This document shows, piece by piece, positions 12,416 through 23,984 of a DNA stretch of 64,000 bases. The DNA is from Hoplostethus atlanticus (lineage: Eukaryota > Chordata > Actinopteri > Trachichthyiformes > Trachichthyidae): contig JAXDDX010000042.1 in the NCBI GenBank assembly GCA_034670405.1, positions 3,560,001 to 3,624,000 on the forward strand. Reading direction: 5' to 3'. Within the stretch, counting starts at the first letter, position 1. Every line of letters begins with the position of its first letter. The translations under genes were made by a program, and so were the position numbers. Below the pieces are notes generated by a model. That model did not search any database. It was given only the letters and a program-made list of their open reading frames with translations, and was not told the origin of the DNA.

Positions 12416-12852
12416 CTAGAAAGCAACTGAAGATGCAGAAGCTCCTACTCTCTGATTCTCTTAAGAATCTTCACCTGAAATTCAAAGCAGAGAATCCTAA
12501 TATTGAAATCTCATACAGTGAGTTTTGCAAGAGAAAACCTTTTTGGGTTGTACATCCTTCAGTCAAAGACAGAGAAACATGTCTCTGTAAGCTATGTGCA
12601 AATGCACAATTCATGGCAGACAGGCTATTCCAGCAAAATGTTGTACACACCAGCAAGGTTGAAGACTTGATGCTATCCATGTGTTGTACTCCATCAAAAG
12701 CATGCATGTACAGGGAATGCTCCACGTGCAGGAAGAAAGCACTCCAAGTTCTGCCGTTTGAAGAGTGGAGTCAGACGTGGTGGCATCAGTGGCAACACAA
12801 AGCGGAGGAGAGAGAGAAAAAGTCAAAAGACGGCGGGACAGAGAAATTTACT

Positions 12853-12949
12853 GTCCATTATTTTCACATGTTGGGCACTGTGAAGCCCTTAGAGACTGTA
12901 ATGGTGATTAAGGGCTATACAAATAAATGTGATTTGATTTGATTTGATT
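12853..12949 (+). mobile_element. Short LINE 3' tail inserted in the transposase exon
   Basis: Contains TTCACATGTTGGGCACTGTG, then AAATGTGATTTGATTTGATTT, the same 3' tail found inverted at 27987-28080 and, degraded, at 52775-52850. It cuts the transposase between GGTEKF and TTKEKVYG and adds a stop. Only about 95 bp inserted, so it is a heavily 5'-truncated copy. Confidence 0.8.
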
Positions 12950-14845
12950 TAACAACAAAGGAGAAGGTTTATGGAACCCTCCAAATCCTTGTTGATGATT
13001 TCTCCAAATTGCTGCAGGCAAAAATTGGACGGCACGCTTACAACATCAAGCACCAGTATGCTATACTGAGAGACCTTAAGGAGAATCTGACCGAAGAAGA
13101 GGTATTACTGCATGTTGATTTTGCAGAAAACTACCTCTGCAAATATGCAAGTGAAATACAGGCAGTGCACTTTGGGGATTCTCGTCAACAGGTGAGCCTA
13201 CACACAGGTGTCTACAACAAAGGAGCACAATCTTCATATTGCACTGTGTCATCCTCTTTCCGCCATGACCCTTCGGCCATATGGGCACATCTCAGACCTG
13301 TTCTGCGCCATCTGCAGGAGAAGAACACCAGCGCTAGAGTACTTCACATGGTCAGTGATGGACCAACCACACAGTATCGGTCCAAGAAGAACTTCTTCCT
13401 CCTGTCGACAGAGCCCTTCAAGATGGGATTTAAACGAGTAACGTGGAATTTCTGTGAATCAGGCCACGGCAAGGGACCAGCAGATGGTGTGGGTGCAGCA
13501 GTAAAGAGGACGGCGGATGCCCTAGTGGCAAAGGGGAAGGATCTACAGAATGGAGCAAAATTGTATGAGGAGCTGTCAAAGGTCAAGTCATCTGTGACAC
13601 TCTTCAATGTCACAGATGAGGAGATATCAGAGGTTGAGAGATCGCTGATTGATGATCTGCAGACAGTTAAAGGCACCATGAAGATCCATCAGGTATGTAA
13701 TAATTATGCACCAGAAAATTACATGAATATTTGGAGTGAATATTTATTTTATAGATGAATGTGAACGAATACTTTCAGTAGAACTGAGAACTATTGACTC
13801 TGTCCTGTCTATCCTATCCTGTGGCTAAGATGTTTGAGAATTGTGCAGAATGTTCTACTAAGTTGCCAACATACTATTTTTTTCAGATCTATACGTCAGT
13901 CTCTGGGCAAATCATGTGGAGAGTGTTGAGCTGCTTCTGCAGAAACCCGGATCCATGCACCTGCTTCAGCCCACAGTGCGTCACCTTTGCTCCTGCATCA
14001 GAGCCTTCCATCAGAACCTTCCATCAGCGTCCTCCGAGATTCAAGGAAGCCAAGGCAATACAACCGATTTCTGATGTCAACGAGGAGCTGATCGGTAAAT
14101 GGTGTGTCGTTCTGTACGACAATGACCCTTATCCAGGCATCATTCAAGATGTTGATACAGAGAGTTGTGCTTTGGTCAAAACAATGCACAGGATTGGTGC
14201 TAATAGGTTTTATTGGCCAGTGAAGGATGATGTGATCTGGTACACACATGAGAGTGTGGTTGGTCTTGTGCCAGAACCAAAACCAGTAACGTCAAGGCAC
14301 ATGATGCTTAGTGACTCAGTGTGGAAGGAACTCTGCTCCCGTTTTAATTAGTTACTTGTACCAAAAGCCTCAAAGTTTCAATGGTTTTACTTCTCAGGCT
14401 GAAATGAGAAATAGTTGGACTTGGTATGCAAGTGAAATGTTGTGGTGAAATGTTGTTAGTGTTACGGGTTTGTGTTAGTGTATTAGTATTCGTGCTATGT
14501 CAACTGTCAACTTTAGGCCATAACATTTTTGAAACATGAACATCAGTTTGACCCAGTCTTTACTGCAATACCACTACTATCTTTGACACATGAACTTTTT
14601 TTGTCTGTTACTGTTGTTCTATACACTGGCCTAATCTGAAATGTTAAGGTTACATTATTAACATTTACCATTAACATTGTGTCCTTACCGACACAAGATG
14701 TCATTACCACAGCAATGCTTTATTTTAATTATTATTATGATTTTTTCTTTGCAAAAAAATATGTTAACACTTAATTAGAGATGATTTACACATTAGACTT
14801 GAAATATCTGTCATAAAAAGCAACATATTTTGTCACATGTACAGT

Positions 14846-15012
14846 GACGGGGCTCCCCGGTGGCTCACCACGTAGAGTGCATACCACAAGGCTCAGTCCT
14901 TCCCGCAGCCGACTCCGGCCCACGGCCATTTGCTGCATGTCTTCCCCTCTCTCCCATACCTTCCTGTCTCTCTGTCAATAAAGCCCAAAAATACACTTAA
15001 AAAAAAAAAAGA
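14846..15012 (+). mobile_element. tRNA-derived SINE
   Basis: Begins GGGGCTCCCCGGTGGCTCAC, with a Pol III A-box-like TGGCTCACCACGTAGAGTGC. It carries a decayed B-box region near GACTCCGGCC, a conserved tail (TTTGCTGCATGTCTTCCCCT, then CAATAAAGCCCAAAAA) and a poly(A) run. This is the layout of common fish tRNA SINEs. It lies in the 3' non-coding part of the TIR transposon. ACATGTA near both sides may be a target duplication, though not flush at the 5' end. Confidence 0.8.
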
Positions 15013-15347
15013 CATGTAAGGTTACTGTCTAAATTTTCCATGGCGTAGAGAAAACCATGAAATCCCTTATTTATTATTATTTTTTATATCAGTATTTACA
15101 ATGATGCACAAAGCTTGATGAAAATTAATTCAAATGTCTTTGAATTGTATAGAAATTAAAGAAGGAAAACTTCTAAAACTTCTAAAATAAGGACATTTTG
15201 TAAGAACAAGTGATGAAAAACAAAAAAAATAAACATGTTCCAGATTAAAATCTTTACAACTATATGCAATTTTGTGTATCTGTTTATATGTATTACAGAC
15301 TCTGATGGTTAAAATTTAAATTCATAGAGGTTGATTTTTTTTAATTT

Positions 15348-15382
15348 GGGAGTCAAAAGTGACCGTAGTTGCAGAAACACCC
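15348..15382 (-). repeat. Right terminal inverted repeat
   Basis: Reverse complement begins GGGTGTTTCTGCAACTACGG and pairs with the left TIR. It is followed on the plus strand by TCAA, the presumed target duplication. Confidence 0.75.
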
Positions 15383-15437
15383 TCAAACAAAGACATCTCT
15401 GCTCTTACTTTTCGCCATTGCTGTTCTTCATAATGGT

Positions 15438-15590
15438 ATTTTCTGCGACTAAGCAGAGCAGACAATCTGCTTCCTGTTTACACCGGCACGCGCATGCCCA
15501 GTGTAGGTGAATGGTAACGTGATATGCGTTTTTTGGACGGAGATACTTTCTGAAACGGTGCTATAACGTGTGGACCGAGATCGTTTTAGT
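15438..15590 (-). repeat. Inverted repeat copy B (partner at 2968-3121)
   Basis: Reverse complement of the block at 2968-3121 with only a few differences. It lies 55 bp outside the right TIR of the 8.55-15.38 kb transposon, so it is not part of that element's ends. Confidence 0.75.
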
Positions 15591-15719
15591 TTCAAAGCTC
15601 CGTTTTAAAACGAAAACGTATTAGTGTGCTCACATAGCCTTCTCTACCTTAATGGGAGCAGTGAGTCTGCGTCTTGGCCGCACACAGACGGTGGATGCGG
15701 GGCTGTACTGATGACAATG

Positions 15720-16020
15720 GGGGACCCGTGTCAGAGCTGCTTGCCTGTGGGGAGACAGGTCAGTGTGTGTGGGGAAAAACGTAAAAAAAAGCCAAAAAGT
15801 AGCCAGAGTGAGTGTGGAGGCCCCTGGAGGGGCCTGGGGGACATGGGGGGACCAAGCAATGCACACACCCAGGCAAGAGGCGCTTAGCTGTGGGGAGACG
15901 GGTGGGTATGGAAGCCCCTGGAGGTCTGGTGGCCTGGGGGGCCAATGGGGGACCATGTCATGTACAGGCCCAGGGCAGAGCTGCTTAGTGTGGGGGAAAC
16001 AAACGTAAAAAAAGGCAAAA
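15720..16020. repeat. GC-rich tandem repeat, about 100-120 bp period
   Basis: Three loose units each contain GGGGGACC(C/A)(G/T)(T)GTCA or a close variant, then AGAGCTGCTT(G/A) and GTGGGGA. Two of them end in an AAACGTAAAAAAA(A)G(C/G)CAAAAA tail (about 15776-15800 and 16000-16032). Open frames here only reflect the repeat. It may be part of the U3 region of the LTR that ends near 16752. Confidence 0.6.
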
Positions 16021-16056
16021 AAAGCCCAAAAAGTTCAGAGTTCATGCTGGGGGACC

Positions 16057-16296
16057 AGGACCACGAAGCCTATGCTGGAAGCCCAGGACCATGAATCTCT
16101 GCTGGGGTACCATGACCACGAAGCTGGGGTACCATGACCACGAAGCTCTGGCTGGAGTACCAGGACCACAAAGCTCTGGCTGGAGTACCAGGACCACGAA
16201 GCTCTGGCCGGGGTACCATGACCACGAAGCCGGGGTACCATGACCACGAAGCTCTGGCTGGAGTACCAGGATCACGAAACTCTGGCTGGAGTACCA
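16057..16296. repeat. Minisatellite, 18-31 bp units
   Basis: About nine units of the type CTGG(C/G)TGGAGTACCAGGACCACGAAGCT, with shorter variants GGGGTACCATGACCACGAAG. Open frames in several phases (GTPARASW-type translations) are by-products of the repeat. Confidence 0.85.
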
Positions 16297-16299
16297 ACT

Positions 16300-17011
16300 G
16301 AGAAAGATCTTAGATCTGTGATCATCACAGGATAGACCAAAGTCATTTTTAGGAAGTAGTCATTGTCTTTTGTTAAACTGAGTTGAAGAGATGGTCCAGT
16401 GGTAGATATTACAGGGCTCATCAGAACCCCATGTGTTGTTAATAAGGAGGCATTTTTTGGGTGTCTCTTCCCCAATACAGCCCTGGTTGGGGAAGAAGAG
16501 TGGTTATCAACTTAAGTAGATGCAGTTTTTAGGTCAGGTCTGTTCAGTTCAGTTGTCTTGTGTGTTATTGATTTGTTGACCTCAGTTTAGTTAAAGGACT
16601 CAGCTTTAATATTTCTTTTGATGTCCTTTTTCTTTGCTTATGTAGTTTAAATGTTTGCACTTTACTTTGTTACTTTGCTTTTTCTAATTTGACTGGGCGA
16701 AATAAAGCCTTCATCATCCATCGTCCCTGCCTTTACTGCTGGGTCCCTGACAATTGGTGGCAGCGGTGGGATCTTCAGTAGAGGGCACAAGAGTTTTGGC
16801 TTTGTTTTTTCCCCTTTTTTGTGCCAGAATGCCACGAGGAGGAAAAAAGCAACCAGAAATGGAGACCCGGACAGAGGAATGTGGGGCTACTGGTGGAGCC
16901 ACTGGCATTGAGGGCAAAGATATGGGGGAACCAACCATCACTGACCTGGCCAACATCCTTCGTGCTCACATGGGGCAGCAGCAAACACGTGAAGCTAGAT
17001 GGTCAATGTGA
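16300..17011 (+). mobile_element. LTR retrotransposon fragment: LTR end, primer site, gag start
   Basis: An AATAAA at about 16701-16706 is followed by an end-of-LTR sequence finishing TCCCTGACA at about 16752. A primer-binding-site-like TGGTGGCAGCGGTGGGAT lies at 16755-16772. A gag-like ORF starts at ATG 16829 (MPRGGKKQPEMETRTEECG) and contains TITDLANILRAHMGQQQTRE before it breaks off near 17000. The N-terminal style fits Ty3/gypsy gag of fish, where a short helical segment precedes a coiled coil. The LTR start is not fixed: the minisatellites upstream may be part of U3. The rest of gag and all of pol are missing. Confidence 0.6.
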
Positions 17012-18427
<1,416 letters not shown>

Positions 18428-18481
18428 AGTTTTTGGCCTTCATGTTTTTTATGCAAGTTCAGACTTAGCTTTTACCCACGG

Positions 18482-20288
18482 TAAAAGTTAGGTCCTTTCC
18501 TAACCAAAAACCGTGGGTTGATAGATCCATCCGCGACGCTTTGAACGCCCGCACTGCTGCCTATAACTCCGGTCTTGTATCCGGCAACATGGACGAGCAC
18601 AAGGCAGCGTCCTATGGACTGAGAAGGGCGGTGAAGGAGGCCAAGAGGAGGTACAGAGACAGAGTGGAGTCGCAGATGGAGCAGCGTGACACCAGACGCC
18701 TATGGCAGGGGCTACGGACTATAACAGACTACCAGGGCAGACCCCCCGCAATTGTGAGTGCCGACGCATCCCTAGCGGACGACCTGAACTCATTTTATGC
18801 ACGGTTTGAGGCTAGCATCAACAGCGCTAGCTCGCCAGCTAACAACAACACTGTTAGCATAGCCAAAGTGAGTTCTACCGCTGGGGATGAACACACACTC
18901 TCGGTGACCGAGCACAGTGTGAGGAGGGCTCTGACGAGGGTGAACACCAGGAAAGCTGCTGGTCCAGATGGCATATCTGGGCGAGTACTGAAGACCTGTG
19001 CTAATCAGCTAGCTCCAGTGTTCACCACTATATTCAACATCTCCCTGGCTGAGTCTGTGGTCCCCGCCTGCTTCAAGAGATCCACTATTGTCCCTGTGCC
19101 CAAGAATGCTTCTCCAGCATGCTTGAATGATTATCGACCGGTGGCCCTCACCTCGGTGGTCATGAAATGCTTCGAGAGGCTGATTAAGGACTACATCTGC
19201 GCCTTCCTCCCTTGCTCCATAGACCCGCTGCAGTTTGCTTATCGTCCAAACAGATCCACGGATGATGCTGTCTCCCAGGTACTGCACACCACACTCTCTC
19301 ATCTGGACAGCCGGAAGGGGGGCTATGTGAGACTGCTGTTCATTGATTATAGTTCAGTTTTCAACACCATAGTCCCCACCAGACTGGCTGGCAAGTTGAT
19401 TGAGCTGGGACTGAACACCCCCCTGTGTGCCTGGATCCTGGACTTCCTGACCGCCAGGCCCCAGGTGGTCAGGGTGGGCAGACACACCTCCAACCCCCTC
19501 ACCCTGAACACAGGATCCCCCCAGGGTTGCGTCCTCAGCCCCCTACTGTACTCCGTGTACATACATGACTGTGTGGCCAGGTTCAGCTCCAACTCCATCA
19601 TTAAGTTTGCGGATGACACAGTGGTGGTGGGCCTGATCTCCAACAACGACGAGAAGGCCTACCTGGAGGAAGTTGCTGATCTGTCACTCTGGTGCCAGGA
19701 CAACAGCCTCCTCTTGAACGTCACCAAAACTAAGGAGCTGATTGTGGACTTTAGGAGGACACAACAACAGAGGACGTACTCACCATTGGGGATTAATGGA
19801 ACTACTATGGAGAGGGTGAGCAGGTATAAATACCTGGGAGTCCACATCACTGAAGATCTGACATGGACAACACACACTGACACTCTGGTGAGAAAGGCGA
19901 GGCAGCGCCTTTACCACCTCAGGCAGCTGAGGAAATTCAAAGTCTCCCGGAGGATCCTTCAGTCCTTCTACTCTGGAGCTGTAGAGAGCATCCTGACAGG
20001 AAGCATCACTGCCTGGTTTGGCAACAGCTCCGCTCAGGACAGGAAGGCTCTGCAGAGAGTAGTGCGTTCGGCTGAACGATTTCCCTTACCATTTCCAAAG
20101 TGCTCTTACTGTATATATTGTGTTTTTTTTTTTATATAAGAGCTCTTACTGTAATTACTGTAATACTGTAAATACTGTGTACTGTTGCCCTTTTGCACAT
20201 TCCCAATGAGCATTGCCACTTTTCATTTCACTACACACCCCGTGTGTGTATGTGACAAATAAAGTTCTTGAATCTTGAATCTTGAATC
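18482..20288 (+). mobile_element. LINE fragment, jockey/CR1 group (Rex1/Babar-like?)
   Basis: 5'-truncated copy. An ORF from about 18541 to 20139 encodes the linker after the endonuclease, then a reverse transcriptase with [44 protein letters not shown] and the catalytic FADDTVVV. After [16 protein letters not shown] the copy has lost about 300 bp of the C-terminal coding region relative to 59880-60738. It then ends with the family's 3' UTR and three CTTGAAT repeats (20266-20288). It begins about 55 bases after the myc copy, so the two may have inserted independently at one site. Confidence 0.85.
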
Positions 20289-20966
20289 TACAGTTAATAT
20301 TGCATGCAAATGCAAAAGGATTAAGGTTCTTGGAATCTTTTGGATCTCAATTGTCTGGATGTTCAAACCCAGTTGTTTTCAGTGTTCGGTTTTCCATTAT
20401 GTTCCTAGATTCTTTTGAAATATAAAGACGTTTCTTCTTGAATTTGTGTCTTTCATTCCATTGCAAAACACTTCACATTTGCTCATCATTCAATCAATGT
20501 TAGCCAAAACCCACATTAATGCATGCTGTGATTTCAGGAAGTGCAGGATGCAATATTGTGGTTTACTTTAATGAATGAACAACAAAAATAGCCACACAAA
20601 TCAGTGCAGTCAAGTATTTTGCATAGAGTCCTGTACTGAAGCTGATGTCATGGAGTGTTCAGGTTTTTAATCTTGATGACATTCTGATAAACAGCTCCAT
20701 TGGCCTGCTTGTAATTTAATTTGTTTTGTTTTATCATTTCTTAGTGTTATGCCAGTTTCTTCAAAACAATCTCTCCATTTGTGAGTGATGTATGAGGTTT
20801 GTGGGCAGCTGATCCATCTGATCTGGTCAGAGCCTGGCTGCTCTCCTCGGTCCTCCAAGACTTTGAACAGCAGAGGGCGCTCCAAGCCCGTTCAATTTCC
20901 CACACTATAGCAGAGGAAGGGCAGTTCCATGGAAATGCAGTAGCTGTTCCCATCTGATATGATGTC
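20289..20966. other. Non-coding stretch, nothing recognised
   Basis: AT-rich with no splice-bordered exon or repeat that I can assign. A GC-richer segment at 20800-20950 has an open minus frame but no recognisable motif. Confidence 0.4.
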
Positions 20967-21743
20967 TTTAAGACAATATAAGACAATAATAAGACAACAA
21001 TTACAAAAGAACAGGAATACATGTTACTATACACATTAAATAAATGATAAACACCAGAAAACACACAACATTCCACCTCACAATAAAAAATAAACACAAC
21101 ATTTAGGGACACACATGCCCAAGGCATTCTGCATACACATGATAACTACATCAAATTGTATACCATGAGTGATTGACATCAATGTGTAGCTGCATTATTA
21201 CAGATCAACAGTAAAGCAGGTATTGTAAATGTGAATTTGTACGACAGGATGACTGAGAAAAATCCACTGACAGCACGTGACTGCTTGGCTGTGCTGAGGG
21301 CTGGCAGGAAGGACTTCTGCGCAGTCATTGGAAAGGTGTACCCAAATGACAGCACCCTGGAGTTGACGGAGTGCAGCTTTGTCACATACTATCTCCAGGC
21401 AGTGGTCATCCTGAAGCACCTCCAACGACCAGGCGTGGTGGAGCACATGACTGTGAGTATTATTGTACTCTTTTTGTCTCCATTGTTAGTAAATTTCACC
21501 TGACATTTTTGCAATTACCTTTATTAATTAATGATATATACTTGTTTTGTGCAGGTACAGGAGTGGATTCTTAGGAAGACAAACGAGATGGGCGCAGTTG
21601 TTGGAGTCAAGGAGCACAAGACTTCAGCACAACAAGTGACCACATTTGCCCTGTCTCAGGAGGAGCTTGTAAGTTCTTAACTTTTGTGGGTGACAGTCAC
21701 GATCACATCTTTTAAACATGGACAGAAAAATATAATATAAGAC
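20967..21743 (-). repeat. Second copy of the repeat at 120-510, with a coding insert
   Basis: 20967-21233 and 21688-21743 are reverse complements of parts of 120-510. The middle (21231-21668) carries two exons absent from the first copy. The first copy either lost the coding part or never had it. Confidence 0.75.
21231..21668 (+). pseudogene. Two exons of a recombinase-like multicopy gene
   Basis: Exon A (to 21452) reads MTEKNPLTARDCLAVLRAG, then DFCAVIGKVYPNDSTLELTE, ending EHMT before the donor GTGAGT. Exon B (21555-21668) follows TTGTGCAG, reads VQEWILRKTNEMGAVVGVKE, then HKTSAQQVTTFALSQEEL, and meets GTAAGT. Both junctions are phase 0, so the splice signals are intact. The GVKEHKT..Q block recalls the middle of fish multicopy proteins that I associate with tyrosine-recombinase (Crypton-like) repeats, but the catalytic end is not in the window. 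The SET fragment at 1004-1922 may belong to the same gene family, since both sit beside the same repeat. No start or end of the gene is present. Confidence 0.45.
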
Positions 21744-21863
21744 TGTGGCAGACTCGGGGGAGGGAGGGTGGTAGGCTTAGGCTGGACTCAGCGGCTGCGG
21801 CCAATTAAGGCTGAGTGCAGCGGGGCTTTTTTAACCTGTGTGTGTGGATGTGTGTGGTCCAGG

Positions 21864-23541
21864 TCATGCGTTTGACATCTTGGCCTTGCTGAGGGCGATG
21901 GCCAGCTCCAGGTCTTCCTGCTCCTGCTGCCTGAGCCTCTTTAGGCGCTCTCGCTCGGCACGCTCACTCTCCCGCTTCGCCCACTCCAACTGCTGGGCCT
22001 CATTCCCAAACTTGACTTTATCGGATCTTGATGCCGAGGATGGGGCGAATGGGTCTTTGCCGCTAAATGGGTCTCCCAGGCTTTTTTACTCTGAAAGGGG
22101 TCGATGGGGTCACCCCCGAACGGCTGGAAGGGGTCACAGGGTTTGGAGGGGTCGCTCACACCGAACTGCTGCCAAATGGGTCCAACGTACCGAACAGGTC
22201 TGATCCATTGGGTTTTGGGCTGGTTGAAGAGAATGGATCACTGCTTGTAAAATGACTCGTCTGCTTGGAAGGTAACGTGACACTTTTACTGAAGGGGTCT
22301 GGCGTGGAGAAGGGATCCGTCTTTGCGGTCTTCTTAAAGAAATCTTCTGACGAGGCCTTAAACGGATCTGTCTGTCGGAACGTCGTCTCCCCCGAAAGGA
22401 TCTGTGGACGCCGGCTGCTTTGCAAAAGGATCGTTTTGGAAAGGGTCACCTTTAAAGGGGTCTGATTTGAAGGGTTCTTCAGAGTGGAAGGGGTCAGTGT
22501 GAAGCTCCTGGGGCTGGCTATTGAACACAGATGGCTTCACCTTGAATGGATCCTCCTGTACGGCCCTCACCATGGGCGGAATCCACCATTCTCTCTGTCG
22601 CTGAACCCCTCGCTCATGTCAGCCAGGTTGGCCATGCTGCCTCCATGGGTTCCGTTCAAGGTGCTGTTGTACTGCTCAATGCTTTTAGATACTTCCTGTT
22701 GGCTGTCCTGGATCTGGGACAGCTTACTGTGAGCCTGGTTGATCTCATCCTGTGTGGCCTTCAGCGACTTGATGATGGTTCAAGGTTCAAGGTTCAAGGT
22801 TATCTTTATTATCCCCGAGGGGCAATTTGTTTTGCAGCCAGCAGTATCCACATAACCATCAGACAACAAAATAAATAGACAACACATACAATATAAAAAT
22901 CACATTGAGTTATTTAAAAGGCCAATGGCAGCAGGAACAAATGAGTTCTTAAGTCTATTGGTCCTGCATCTTGGCAGATTATATCTGCAGCCAGACGGAA
23001 GCAACTTGAACTCGGACAGGGGGTGGCTAGGATCAGCCAGGATTGACTGGGCCTTCTTCAAAGTCCTAACCTGAGAAAGGTCATTCAAGGTCTCCAGTTG
23101 GATCTTGCCAGCGGCCAGGCTCTGCTCCAGCTGGTTCTTATCTTGCTGCAGGTGGCCCAGGTCAGCCTTGGCCCGGCTCAGCTCCTCCTCCTGGCTCTGC
23201 AGGTCTGACTCCTGGGAGTGGATCTGGCTCTGGAGGGATGAGATCATCTGAGACTCCTCCTGGCATTTCATCCTGACTTCGTTCAGCATGTCCTCTAGTT
23301 TGTGTTTCTGCTGGTCCATCTCCTCCAGGCAGTCCTGGGCATCTTGTTTCTGAGCCTCCAGCTCCTGCAGGCTAGCCGTCTCTCTGTCCAGGTCGTTCTG
23401 CATCTCCTGCACATCTGCAGTCTTATTTCTGATGGCCTCCTCGGTCTCTCTGATATCCTGCTCCAGAGTGTACTTCTCCCTCTGCAGTTGGGCGATCTCC
23501 TGGCTGATGTCCTCCAGCTTCTTGATGCCGGTAAACTCCCC
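21864..23541 (-). pseudogene. eps15l1: EPS15L1 processed pseudogene
   Basis: Read from 23541 downwards: a long coiled coil ([60 protein letters not shown]), then many DPF motifs ([18 protein letters not shown]), and a C-terminus with WAKRESERAERERLKRLRQQ and the ubiquitin-interacting motif EDLELAIALSKA, ending SNA-stop at 21864. EPS15-family proteins are endocytic adaptors that bind AP-2 through DPF repeats. All these parts come from several exons in a normal gene, yet no intron is present, so this is a retrocopy. The N-terminal EH domains are missing. A LINE fragment (22780-23088) splits the coiled coil between QLET and IIKSLKA, and there are frameshifts (e.g. near 22575, FRP to VRAVQ). Inactive. 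Confidence 0.9.
22780..23088 (-). mobile_element. LINE 3' fragment within the EPS15L1 copy
   Basis: Encodes the last residues of a LINE ORF ([20 protein letters not shown], then [13 protein letters not shown] and a stop). It ends in a 3' UTR with CAAATTGCCCCTCGGGGATA and a GAACCTT repeat tail (plus strand GGTTCAAGGTTCAAGGTTCAAGG). The coding style is of the CR1/L2 group and differs from the TTGAATC-tailed LINE. EPS15L1 sequence continues on both sides. Confidence 0.85.
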
Positions 23542-23546
23542 ACACG

Positions 23547-23936
23547 TTACATTGTGGCCCCTTTAGTTACTGAAAAGCAGCCTTTCACGCCAACGGCAGC
23601 TCTGTTAACTGCAAGCGAGCCACTCAGCTTACGGCTAGCGTCATTTGTTCGAGTTTTTTGACATTTGCTAGAAGAAGGGAGCTGCACATTCTCAGCATCT
23701 TTGATCATGTAGTTCATCCCTTGTGCTTTGTTGGTTTTTGCAAAGAAACCATCAATTGTTGAGATGGAATATGGCGTCACAGTCAGGGGATAGCACATCA
23801 GGTCAGAGATGCTGATTTGTGACCTTAGTAGCTGTGATTTGATGAAGATCTGAAAGATAAATCCACTTGTGGCCTTATACTCGATCACTTTCTGGTTTGA
23901 TGCCACAAGCTTCCTTTTAGGTGTGGTGCAAGACAT
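23547..23936 (-). pseudogene. Repeat-encoded protein fossil, inverted middle part
   Basis: Minus-strand frame with SDLMCYPLTVTPYSISTIDG and FFAKTNKAQGMNYMI. This matches the style of the middle section of an uncharacterised multicopy metazoan protein (consensus as I know it: SYPLTPVPYSI..DG..AKT.K). Its C-terminal part is found head-to-head on the plus strand at 23985-24700, so an inversion or a head-to-head insertion has broken the gene. Confidence 0.45.
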
Positions 23937-23984
23937 TGTCTTGAATTTGTTCCTCTTGATAGGTTCTTTTTTTGTAAGAAGTCG

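Larger units (their letters stand above)
10570..14351 (+). pseudogene. DDE-like transposase gene of an unnamed family, interrupted
   Basis: The N-terminal block (10570-11190) is very basic and coiled-coil-like, with SRKCREEMRKDPDRYEAYLQ near its start. After frameshifts near 11190 and 11380 the reading continues as FFERDDNSRATTGKRDTITR. A LINE (11461-12415) is inserted there, and the frame resumes with KQLKMQKLLLSDSLKNLH and a cysteine-rich block (CLCKLCANAQ, CMYRECSTCRKK). A LINE tail (about 12853-12949) interrupts it again. The core follows, with HVDFAENY, SDGPTTQYRSK and CESGHGKGPADGVG. Acidic residues sit about 79 and 32 residues apart, as expected for an RNase H-like D-D-E catalytic triad. 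An intron (13693-13886, GT...AG, phase 0) leads to a last exon with CFCRNPDPCTC and an SH3- or chromo-like end (KWCVVLYDNDPYPGIIQ ... RFYWPVKDD), closing at TAA 14349-14351. Its position between TIRs supports a transposase role. The copy is dead as read. Confidence 0.65.
8553..15382 (+). mobile_element. DNA transposon with 35-bp TIRs and TCAA target duplication
   Basis: The left end (8553-8587) starts GGGTGTTTCTGC. The right end (15348-15382) read on the minus strand starts GGGTGTTTCTGC and matches the left end at 32 of 35 positions. Both ends are flanked by TCAA (8549-8552 and 15383-15386). Inside are a spliced plus-strand transposase-like gene (10570-14351), two LINE insertions within that gene and one SINE. 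Short motifs like TGTCCTTACCG cluster near both ends (about 8928, 9119, 9283, 9313 inverted, 14681, 14700), which could be subterminal transposase-binding sites. Length is 6830 bp, about 5.6 kb without the nested insertions. The superfamily is not one I can name with certainty. Confidence 0.75.

Noticed and set aside
16035..16297. Three overlapping minus-strand frames with GTPARASW-like repeats
   Set aside because: Translation of a minisatellite; all three phases are open for the same reason.
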